64,000 nt of DNA. Origin: Plutella xylostella (taxonomy: Eukaryota > Arthropoda > Insecta > Lepidoptera > Plutellidae). The notes under the pieces were generated by a model. The model saw only the letters and a program-made list of their open reading frames with translations, searched no databases and was not told the origin of the DNA. This document shows, one piece after another, positions 23,201-35,200 of the stretch. Each line of letters starts with the position of its first letter. Position 1 is the stretch's first letter. The stretch is from contig NC_064002.1 of NCBI RefSeq assembly GCF_932276165.1, positions 10,664,001 to 10,728,000 of the forward strand, read 5' to 3'. The translations under genes and the position numbers were made by a program.

Positions 23201-26200
23201 GTATTTAGAATGTCTGACAGATTATAAAAAAAATATAAAAAAATAAAAAAAACAAAATGGCGGCCGAGTTGCAGTGAAGCAAAGTTTAGGGCGTGTCAGA
23301 CCCGACTTGAGGTGAATTGATCTCCCGGAAGGGGGGGAGGTGGGGGGATGCTGTTTTTCGTAAACGATGAGGCACATGATGAAATATAAGGGAAAATTCC
23401 AAAAAATGATTTTTTTTTAATTGCGGGGGGAGGGGAGATTTTTTTATAAAAACGTGTTTTTTCGGGGATTTTCAAAGCATTTTTTTAGTGTGTTCGAGGC
23501 ATTTGACAGGTCTGACTTGTATGGAGCTGTTGTGTAGTTTGACGAGTAGAGTTGCCATGTGAAAAAAAATTCCCCATTTTTAGGGTAAATTTCGAGATTT
23601 TCCCCAAAAACATGAAAAGTAGAAATGGCCACTTTTGATTTTAAAATTTGATGCAGTTTTGTCGGAAAGACCTGTACTAATGACATTTGACCATTTTTAT
23701 TACTTTCGGCTGGCAACCCTGCGTGATAGGCGAGATTATATTTTTTCGGATTTTTTTACGTCGACCCAACTTGAGGTGAATTGATCTCCCAGAAGGGAGG
23801 CAGGTGGGGTGATGATTTTTTTTGGACACGGTCTGTTGTATGGTGCAGTTTATGGGAAAATTCCGAAAAGTTGAAAAAACAAAATGGCGGACTGCTTTGG
23901 CGGCCATTTTGTAAAAGTGACTTTTTTTCACGATTTTTGATTGGTTTTTTCACATGTTTAGAGTGGTTGGGGAGATTTGTCTTGTATGGCGCATTTGTGT
24001 AGTTTGTTGGGTAGACTATACCAGTTAAATAAAATTTCCCCATTTTTAGGGAAAAATTTGAGATTTTCCCCAAAAACATAAAAAATAGAAATAACCGTTT
24101 TGGATTTTAAAAAATGATGCAGTTTAGTCAGAAAGGCTCATACTAATGACATTTGACTATTTTTATTACTTTCGGCTGGCAACCCTGAGAAATACGGGAG
24201 ATTATATTTTTGAAAAAGTTCGACGTCGATTCAAGTTGAGGTGAATTGATCTCCCAGAAGGGAGGGAGGTGGGGTGATGTTTTTCTTTGTACATGGTTGG
24301 ATATATGGTGAAATTCATGGGAAAATTCCGAAAACTGCAAAAATCAAAATGGCGGATGAAGTGGCAGCCATTTTGTAAAAGAGAAATTTTACATGTTTTA
24401 AGGCTATTTGACCTGTATTGAGTGGTCTGACAGTTTTGACTTGTAGAGCGCGTTTGTGTGTTTAGGTACGCTTAATTTTTCTATGAAATAAAAACCCCCC
24501 ATTTTTAGGGAAAAAAACAAAACTTCCCTAAAAACATGGGAAATTTTACATAAATATGCAATTTTATCCCTTTGAGATGGTCTGAGGGGATTCGAATGTA
24601 TAGCGTGTTTGTGTAGTTAAATGCATAGATTTTTAATTAATAATAAAAACTCCCCACTTCAAGGGAAAAAAAACAAAATTTTCCTAAAAACGTATAAAAA
24701 ATTACCAACATTAGCAATTTCACCCCGTTGAAGTGGTCAGACAGATTTATGGTATATGGCGCATTTGTGTAGATAAATACAAACAATAATTATTTTAAAT
24801 AAAAACTCCCCACTTGTAGGGAAAAAATCAAAATTTCCCTAAAAACGTAGAAAAAATTACCAACATTAGCAATTTCACCCCTTTGAAGTGGTCAGACAGA
24901 TTTTTAATATATGGCACATTTGTGTAGATAAATACAAACAATAATCATTTAAAATAAAAACTCCCCACTTGTAGGGAAAAAATCAAAATTTCCCTAAAAA
25001 CGTATAAAAAATTACCAAAATTAGCAATTTCGCCTCTTTGAAGTGGTCAGACAGATTTATGGTATATGGCGTATTTATGAAGATAAATACAAACAATTAT
25101 TATTTAAAATAAAAACTCCCCACTTTTAGGGGAAAAATATTTTCCCTAAAAACATACAAAATGTAAATCAACTTTACCACAGATTAAGTGCTGAGCGCAG
25201 CGAGGCCATAGTCCTCCTACAAGCATACCAAAATAAAACCAGCCGAGCGCAGCGAGGCATCCGATCGACAAGTAACCCCGCCATAAAGAAAAGAAATCCG
25301 AGCGAAGCGTGGCATTACGTATCATAATTATTATTATCAATAAAGAAGAAAAACTACGGGAAAAGTCCCGTTTAAGAAGTGGAAAGCCGAGCGAAGCGAG
25401 GCAAAACAACCTAAACCATCAATTCAAAACCTAGAGAGCCGAGCGGAGCGAGGCAAAACTACTGAAATCAACATCCGGAAACCCGATGAGCCGAGCGAAG
25501 CGAGGCTTAAGCGCATTAAACAGCAAGTGCCTATGTAACTGCAAAGCCGAACGAAGTGAGGAAAATCCAAACCAACTGCCAGTTTGACGGGAGAGCCGAG
25601 CGCAGCGAGGCAAAACAATCCAAACCATCATACCTCAACCTTGGTGAGCCGAGCGCAGCGAGGCAAAACATTTCAAAACATCATACCACAACCACTGAAG
25701 AGCCGAGCGCAGCGAGGCAATCCAATTTAAGTATAACCTTACCGTAAAAGAGGAGCCGAGCGAAGCGAGGCAAAACAATGCGAACCACCATACTTCAAAC
25801 TCTGGAGAGCCGAGCGAAGCGAGGCAACATTACTCAAACCCTCGTCAACACAACTATATAACCTGAGAGCCGATTGTGACTAAGAAATATCTTGAATGAA
25901 TAAAAAAAAGACAAAGTGTATGTTTGGGCGTTTATAGCTCCAATTATGGATTAAATTGAAGTAAAACATAGTTGTGTAAAAATAGCCTTGAACAGCAAAC
26001 CCACGTAAGAAATTAATGAATAAAAATAAAAAAGCCTGTGTATTTCTTTTCTATGAAAAAGTTTCTCTTCAGGACAGAGTAAACTAATAATCGAGATGCT
26101 AGAAAAACGCGCGAATGGGGGTGACTCAGACTTATGAGGTATTAAAAAACCCAATATTTGTACACAAAACGATGTCGGCTCGATACTAGGTAAAGTTTAC

Positions 26201-29200
26201 GAAACCAATTTTTTTTCATATAGATTAGTTTCTCTACCGTATTTGTGTGAGACAATCCGTAACAGGAACCAATTTTTTTGAGTACGAGTACGGGATGCAG
26301 TGTTGGGATATGGTCCGAATATTTGGATGCGTCTTTGACTCGAACACCAGAAAGATCCGCTACGTCATTGTAAAGTATACCTACCTGAATTTTCCTACTG
26401 GTATTTTTAAGGCGAAATGAATACCACTAAAGTAATTATAATAGCAACATTTCATAATAAGAAAATCATAAGCATAAAGCCATAAGTATTCTTCACTCAA
26501 ATTTGAATACAATGGAAAACGCAAGAAATTTGGTATATTATAAGTAAAGCCAGCTGACCGATTATTATACTTAAAAAACTGTTTTGAAAACAAAAACAAA
26601 AGCATCAATACCGACATGATATCGAAATTCATAATGAAAATAGTTTTTAAGGCCTTACAAAACGCAAGAAAGATTTGCTACAGTATGTTCAAGTCAATAC
26701 CCTGCTGAAACCAATATTCATACTGAAAACGTATAACTACCTAAAACAAAATCATCAGCACCCCTTTAATATAGAAATTCATAGTGAAAACAGTTTTGAA
26801 GGCAGAACAAAACGCAAGAAAGATTTGCTACGGTATGTTCAAGTCAATACCCTGTTAAAGATAAAAGATAAAAGATAAAAATTTATTTATTGTAAACATG
26901 GGTATACAAAATGGTGTTACAAAAATATCATAGGTAGTTCTCCATGCTTTGCACTATACAGTACGTACAACTTTTTGCTTACACTTTAAAATTCATGCAA
27001 ATTTACAGTTTGTGATTCATAAAGAAGTAAAAATAAGTCCAAACTAACATTACACAATAATAGTAATATAATAATGAAATAGTCATATCGTCACCTTAAA
27101 TCGTAAACCGCCCAACTCCACGCGACCAAATTTTTCAGGAGGCAAAAAAAACTGATTATTTTGTACTTCTAGTTAGGACACCCCCTAATGTGTTTTTATT
27201 ACTAGACTAAAAATTAGGTTCCGGATTGAATGTGACTATGTAAAATTAACTATTTTTATTTATTTATACATTAAATGGACTTTCGAGCTTTTCCCGATTT
27301 GTGTTGAAAATGTTATGGGTGGAGATGCGTGTTTTTCTGGCGATCCGAGGATTTCGAAATTAGACAATGCTAAATATTGTTCTTTATTCTGGACTTACAC
27401 TTTTCCACCACCTTTTAAACATGGAAATCTCAATTATTTATTACAAAAAATCGGAGTTATTATTATTGGAATAAAATAATTTCATAATCAATAATCATCT
27501 TTATTAGAAAAAATAAAAAAATAAACTTAAAAGTCTCCCTATTAGGTCTCTACGACTTGCTCCGTGGTCGGTATCGACTTGTTTAATTAAATAACAAAAA
27601 ATATAAAAATCAGCCTTCAAAATCATGACAACATGATAACAAATTAAGCAACTAGTTAAATGCAACTATAAAAATATAAATCTGTCCATTACTATAAAAT
27701 TGTACTTAAAAAATACTTAATTACAGTCTTATTATCACACAGGATAGTCTTCGTTTTAATTTAGAAAAGTAGGCACGTTAATGGTACAAAATTTAATAAT
27801 AAACAAAATTTTAGCATAATTAGATCAAATCTATCATAATATTATGAATCAAACTAGCATAGTTTTTAGAAAAAGAACCAAATTCTTAAAAACTAGATAA
27901 TTTTTCTTTGTTTCACATAAAGTTGTTAAAAGCACTTGGTGCTCGGTTTATATCAATACAATAGGAACTATAAATGTCTGCTAGGCACAGTAAAAGTAGT
28001 TTCTTATATAAATGACTATAGTATAATTATTCTTAATATAAAATATTTACAATTAATCAGTCTTATATGGCAGAGCGTCATAAAATGAGTGAAAATCACT
28101 CTCTATTGTAAGTTTTAACTCTTGCAAATGGTCGAACTTGCTTTTCTTAATTTTCAGCCTCTCGGTGTACAGCTGGGGCAATTCGTCGACTGTTCGAGGT
28201 TTGATCTTTTTAATCCGGTGAGGCAGGAGCGATTCTGGACAATCATCAGTAAAACCTAACCTGTAGTAGATTTTTCCTTCTGGCAAATAGGTCAATTGTC
28301 TTATGTCAGTCACAACAGGATCTCCAGTTTTTGTGCCAGGTCGAATAGATTTGAAGTTTAGGTCCGACTCGAAGTTTCTGAAGTATGTGTGGTCTAAATA
28401 CTGTACATAATAAGGCTTTATCTGACAAGCAGTTTTTGCAATGTGGACGTAGTCAGCTGGAACATTAATTTTCTTCTTTCGTACTTTCCTTTCTATGACC
28501 GAGTGCATACTATCCGCTTCCATTTGCGTATGACCTTTTTCCAGTATCTTTTGAACTATTGTGATTTTTTTTAACACAGCAAAATTTAATAAGGCATTTG
28601 ACAAAACTGCGTTTCTGTTTTGGTAGGTACAGCCATCGCTGTAAATAACTATTTCTGATCCTTCTTTAATATTGTTTTTGTTCATGAACAACTCCAACAT
28701 TTTCACGATGATAGTAGTGAATTCGTTTGCTGTAAGCCCACCTTCAGTTTCATTCCATATGAAGCAGTATCCTTCAGATCTCTTCAGGTCATAGCCAGTA
28801 AAAATGTGAACCGCAAGTTTTGTTTTGAAGAAGAGGGCGGATACATTAGACTTCGGGCATAACTGGACAGCCTGCAAATCCATCGTAAATACTTCTTTGA
28901 CGCTCATTTTGTCTTTTTGTTTTTCTTGTCTTGCAGATTCTTTTCTTTGGATGTGGGCCCGGTATATTTCTTCACTAACGTTATTTGTTTTGTACTGCTC
29001 ACAGAGAGTGCAAGCATCTTTTTTAGGCTGATAAAGACCCAAATTCAATTCGTCAAAAACATTATTGAATGTCCCAACACTAACCTTTTGGTAACCATGT
29101 TCTGGGCAGAATCGTTCATTGTAAAATTTTAAAAGCTGCAATTTTGACTCCCATATTGTCTCTAGGTACATTTTGGAAGATTGTTTTCGACAGTAATGAC

Positions 29201-32200
29201 TTTCGAGTTTTGGCAAAAGGTTAAGAAATTCCTTAACCTGCTTCTTCTTCATATCTCTTTCAGAAATCTGTTGATGAACTACCGGAGTGCTGTCCTTCTT
29301 CTTTAACCAGGCTTTTATTGTCCATTCTCCAATACATAGTGTGTTCAATAACATCTTTCTGCAAACTCTTATCTTTATAGTGTCCTTCTCTAAATAAAAC
29401 TCAAATGAGTTTTTTCTTCTAGAAACTGATTCTTTTCCTCTCTTCCTGTTTGTTTCTTTTACAATAATTAAAGTTCTGACATAAACTTTCTTTTCCTTCC
29501 AACTCATTTTCCAAAACTTATCAAACACAATCTGCCTTTCTTCTTCATTTATTTCACAACATTGCAGTTTTGATATATTTGTACTTAGCTTGCAATCACA
29601 TCTTGGTTTTAATTGGCGTGCATCCCTGGGTTCACTATATTTCCATACTCCTTCCTTTTTTACCCTACCACAGTATTCCTTTCCTTCTTCTCGCAGCTTC
29701 ATATTCTTAGTTTTCTCCCAGGATTCCTTACTAGCTTTCTTTTTTCTTTTCCGCTTTTGTAAATCGGTATCAAGACTATCTGTAGAATCAGATTCATTTG
29801 AAGTCTCTTCCTGTAGAATTTTGTTAATTTCCTGTGTGTTTGCATGTTTAAGATCATCAAAAGAACAGTTCAAAATGCTAGGAGAAACTGGCGATGACTT
29901 TGCTATGTTTGAAATCACTTCATATTGGATAATGGTATCAGGTTTATCGTCAGTGCTTTCAATGACTTCAATCTCATCTAGCCTATCAATATGAGAATTG
30001 AAAATCATATTTTGTTTGGACTCAATGGGGTCATTGCATATCTTATGAGGCTCTGAATGAATATCAGCAGAAATAGTTACTTGCCTGAAATACAGTTCTT
30101 GTGAAAGCTCCGGTGGGATCATTTCAAATGGAGCGTTTGATTCTAAGTTGTAGTTGTCTTTGGTGAAAAACAGGGGATCTAATGAGTTCGATGAGAGATC
30201 TAGCGAGTCAAAAGCACCATTGTTGAATGGAAACTCATTTTGATTATCTGGAAGCATACTGGGGCAGGTATCTTTGTTAACTATTTCATAAGCTGTATCA
30301 TGCTTAGTTGATAGCGACGCTGCTGTTTCAGATTGCATTAGATTCGAGACTGGTTGTAGATCACAATATACTTTACCTTCGTCACTTTCTGGGGGACATA
30401 GCATCATGTTCTTGTCCTTAGTCAACAAAATATTCCCAGGAAGACCTTCCACTGTGATAATAGATGGATTTACATGTCTACTCTGCCTGTCCACTGTTTC
30501 AGATTCTAGCGATACTCTATCATTACAATTAACCATGTATGTCTCTCGAGTAACATTTTCTTCGTTGTCGCCTGTAGTTTCGGAATCGGAATATTTTAAA
30601 ATATCAAAAATTTTTGCAATTCGTCCTTTAGATTTACTCATTTTGAATTTGTAGGTATTCTCCCTGAATAATGTGACTGTAAACAAACAAAAAAACTTAA
30701 TTAGGTACTAACAAAGTTATTCGGGATAAGTATACATAGTAAATAAATACCTATTTTACTACTTGTATATAAATAATTAATAATTTAGTTTGTTTCTTGT
30801 CATATTAAATTCAAGTCATTTCATTCAGTCCCGACCAGAATAGTATCACGCACATAATAAAAGCTTTTATCTCCAGCCAAGGCATAAAGTATTTTGTCCG
30901 TAGAACGCGTAACTCCAGGTAAACAATTTAATCTCAATTTTAAGGCATTCTAATGCGGTAAAATGGCAAATTACAACTATAGATGTATTAATAAGAATGT
31001 TAATTAATATAATTCACTTACCCAGTAATACAATCACTATTTAAAACACTGTTTTACTCAAAAACCGGACGTGCTCTCCCGCCTACATCGTGCGTTGTAC
31101 TGAGGTGGGGGGAGTTACAAGGTATTATGATTCAAAAATGGCGGCTTGGATATAGGAGGAAAACGAAAAGTAAATTTACTCGAAGTGCAATTTTTTTATA
31201 AATTTACGAGTTAAACGAAAAGATGCGCCTTGAAAAAACGCATCTATTGATACCAAAAAGTCATTTTCGCCAAAAAGTGGAGTTAGGCGCTTTACGATTT
31301 AAGGTGACGATATAGGTAGTAATAGTCATTAATTTATACAATAGATTTATAATATGTCATTTATGTAGTCATTAATTGTATAATAACATTTTTTTTGAAG
31401 AATAGTATTTAGTTTATTTTTAAATTGGATAAGGTCAAGACATCTTATATTGTTAGGCAGTTTGTTGTACAGCTTAGGGCCCATACACACAATACTCTTA
31501 GTTAAGAGCGTAGTGTTATAGCGCTCAGTGAACAGCCTGTCTCTGTTGCGACCTAGTCTTAAAGTGACATCGGTCATTGTTTTAAATAAATTTGAATTTG
31601 TTTTTACAAATAGTAGCATCTCATAAATGTACAAGCAAGGAAATGTTAATATACTGGTGTTGATAAAGTATGGTCGACATGATTCAGTGCTTCTTAAATT
31701 AAACATTGCTCGAATGCACTGTTTTTGAGCTTTGAATACTTTATCTTTATCTGTGGAGTTGCCCCAGAATATAACTCCATATCGTAGTATTGAAGCTGCA
31801 TTACCATGATAAGCAGTTAGGAGTGTTTTTAGATTTGTAGTACGTGAAAGTTTGTGAAGGGCGTACGCAGCTTTACTCATTCTCTTACATACATGATCTA
31901 CATGGAATTTCCAGGACAGATTGCTGTCAATCAATAGTCCAAGAAAACGAGTGACGTTAGTGGTTTCAACCACCTTTCCGTCATGGCTGACATTTATGTG
32001 ATCTGGTAGTTTTCTCTGGTAAAAATGCATAAGCTTAGTTTTCTCCAGGTTTATTAAAAGTTTGTTACCTGTAAGCCAGTTTATAACTGTGCCAAGTGAG
32101 TCATTTACTTCAATTTCATAAGATTGAGGATCATTGCATTCTATGAGAAGTGTGCTATCATCTGCGAATAGCACCATTGGAAATTTTGTGTGAAGGGGTA

Positions 32201-35200
32201 GGTCATTAATATATAAAATGAACAATAGAGGCCCTAAGACACTACCTTGGGGTACACCACGACTGTTTATCCTCTGTAGAGACCTATAGGTAGTTTCACA
32301 TTTAGTGTCTAAACTTATTTTGGTTATTTCTACCAATTGGAATCTTTCGCTTAAATAGGATTCAATAAGCTTATGTATATTGCCACGAATTCCATAAGAA
32401 TGTAGTTTCCTAAGTAAGAGTTTATGGTCGACTAAGTCAAACGCCTTAGTCATGTCCATAAACATTGCACAGCAGGGTTTTCTGTTGTCAATGTTAATCA
32501 GTGTTTGATGAAGAAAATTAAATATGGCCATGTTTATTGTTGTGTTTCTCCGGAATCCGTATTGTTCATTAACAAGGATATTAAATTTGACAAGATACTG
32601 GTAAATAGAGTTATTAATATATTTTTCGAGAATTTTTGAGAAAATGGATAACAGGGCAATAGGACGATAATATTGTATACATTCTTTGTTATTCTTTTTG
32701 TGAATGGGGATAATGACAGTGTTTTTGAGTCTCTTTGGAAATACACCCATTGTCATACATAGGTTCATTATGTAGCTTAATGGGAATGATATTGATTCAG
32801 CTACGGTTTTTATGACCTTAGTCGTAACTTCATCATGACCTACACTATTAGTGTTCTTTAGCTTTTTTATTATCTTTAAAATGTCAGTGGGGATGGATGG
32901 ATGTTGTTGTTGATGGATGTTGTTGTTGAAACTGAAATTCATACTGAAAACTGTTTCCCACGTCAAACAAAATCGTCAGTACCCCATTAATAAAAACGGA
33001 GAGTAGTTTGTAAAAATTGACGTTCATCAGAAAATTTTATATTTTTACGATGAATAAAAAAATTTTGAGTTTGAGTATGAGTTTGAGAAAAAAAATCATA
33101 GTGAACACAGTTTTTAAGGCACAACAAAACGCAAGAAAGATTTGCTACGGTATATTCAAGTCAATACCCTGCTGAAATGGAAATTCATAATGAAAACAGT
33201 CACCCACCTAAACCGAAAGCATCAAAGCACCGCGCGGCTGCTTGCAGCCCGCGCCACAACGCAACCTCTAGTTATACTTATATACCCATAACAATCATAA
33301 TAATATATATCATATAATAAACTACATATACCTACATAAATATAATTATCAGATTTTATAGGATATATATTAATTCTTGTCTGAGCTCCGATGATAAGAC
33401 AACGAAAAAAATATATAAAAAATAAAAAAATAACTACCTAAACACTAAGAAAATGATCCTTTACCATTCTTTTAAAAGAAGCCAATGACGGCGCTTGACG
33501 TATGTGTAGTGGGAGATCATTCCATAAGGTGATGGCTTGTATGGTAAAGGAATCACCGTAAAATTTTGTTGAATGGGGAGGGATATTAAGGCGAAGATTA
33601 TGTGATGAGCGAAGTGTCCGAGTATGAGATTCGTACCGAAAGTTAAAGCGCTCTTTAAGGCTGTCACTAAAGCTGGAAGAAAATCAGAATCTGTCAAATC
33701 TAGTGAGGGGGGGTTGAGGTATGCGGGGCGTTCTACGGACAATGACATGAAATTTTAACATAGTACTCGAAAACATAAAAGTGAAGACATGCCACTTTGT
33801 TAAAAATATACTAAGTAAGTAATATTGTTTTGTGATACGAAAATATTTATTTTTATTTGAAAGTATTTTTAATATTTAATAATTAATTATATATATATAA
33901 AGTCGTACCCGTGCCGATATTTATACAGGTTGTTGCAAAAAGGGTTTAATACTATGCCGAAACCTACGTGTGCAGCATGTTATTGATGTTATTTCTAAGC
34001 CAGGAAATGAAATCAGAATGTAAAAAAATCGCGAAAATATTATCAGAGTTTAATAGTTCAGGGTGTTGTATTAAACTCTGCCCCCGTGTAATAAAAAAAG
34101 TATAGTTAGCCGAAAGGGCGTTACTCAGGCGTCACTCTGAAAAACTTTTATCCAACGTAATTTTTTATATTCATGAAAAAAACGCTTCTTCATATAATTT
34201 TTTTTTGGTCACGTGACCTTTTAGTTAGACGACCTGTTTTTTTTTTGTGTTTCAAAAGCAGAACAGTAGTTTGCAGAACTCTGCATATACAGGATGTCAC
34301 AAAAGGTTACGTAGCTGGCAAAGGGATATGGGGAGGTCACCAGAAAAATAATAACATGTAAGTACCCCCGCAAGGGAGTACATTAGTACAAGGCGAGAGT
34401 GTGTATTTTTTTTTTTAAGTACTTATGTGTATTTGGCATATGATAGAAATAATATTTTTGTTTCTTAAAAACCAAAAAATTTACACCTTGCTGCGCTCTT
34501 TTGCTCACTGTAAGTACACCTACAAATATTGCTGTATTAAAAAAAACGGTTTTGTTATAACGATTATAAAAAAAAAGTTATTTTCATGTCAAGGAGTCAT
34601 TTACCTAATTACGATTTCACTCAACAGCAGGTGAACTGAAAAAATAAGTTCTAGTTCTATCATCACTTTAGATCGCAAACATTGTAACTCCACTTTTCTC
34701 GGCGAAAAGTACTCTTTGGTGTCAATAGAAACGTTTTTTGAATTCACATGTTTTCCTCTTTATTCGAAAAAAAAAACTGTATTCCGCATTTTACCATTTG
34801 TTTTCCTCTAAACCCCAAACCGTGATTTTTAAACAAGAAAACTTAGTAATTATACCCTTTATTCTCATATACAACGTGCGATGTAGGCGAACGTGAACGA
34901 AAACTATGCAATAAGCCTTTGTTTTTATTACTACTTTAGTAAATTACAATAACATACTCAACAATGTTAATTTTTTTTTGCAATGTTATGTTGTTAAATT
35001 AAGATCTAATATTTTATTAACATGAAGTTACTTTCAACTTTTTTTTGCATCTATGCGTCGAATCACAGCATGACGGCTGCTGCAGCTTCCTGGTGTCCTG
35101 TCCTCCAACCAATCCCACCAGTACTGCAGGTTGCGTCGAATACGAGCCATTCTCTTCGACTTGACAAGACAGGTGCTCCCGGAAGGATCATAGATCGCAC

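Larger units (their letters stand above)
26863..32925 (-). mobile_element. LINE inserted in block D of array copy 3 (itself interrupted)
   Basis: Minus-strand LINE with its 3' tail on the left (AAAGATAAAAGATAAAAGAT at 26863) and its 5'-truncated RT on the right (ending near 32925, where the satellite sequence resumes). Its 3' UTR is split into 26863-27084 and 31314-31346 by the DNA transposon at 27089-31309. Confidence 0.78.
22984..33271 (+). mobile_element. Composite Helitron-like element, tandem copy 3 (interrupted)
   Basis: Same start (AGCTGGATTACCACTCACTC) and block order A (22990-24440), B (24480-25150), C (25190-25830) and D (from 26640). Block D is interrupted at 26862 by a LINE and resumes near 32925, ending with the hairpin and CTAG at 33268-33271. 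After it comes unrelated DNA (TTATACTTATATACCC), so the array has three units. Confidence 0.7.

Noticed and set aside
13505..24340. Many 60-100-codon open frames in the array with recurring peptides such as PPFWEINSPQ
   Set aside because: They recur because the minisatellites recur; both strands are open in the same places and no domain is seen.
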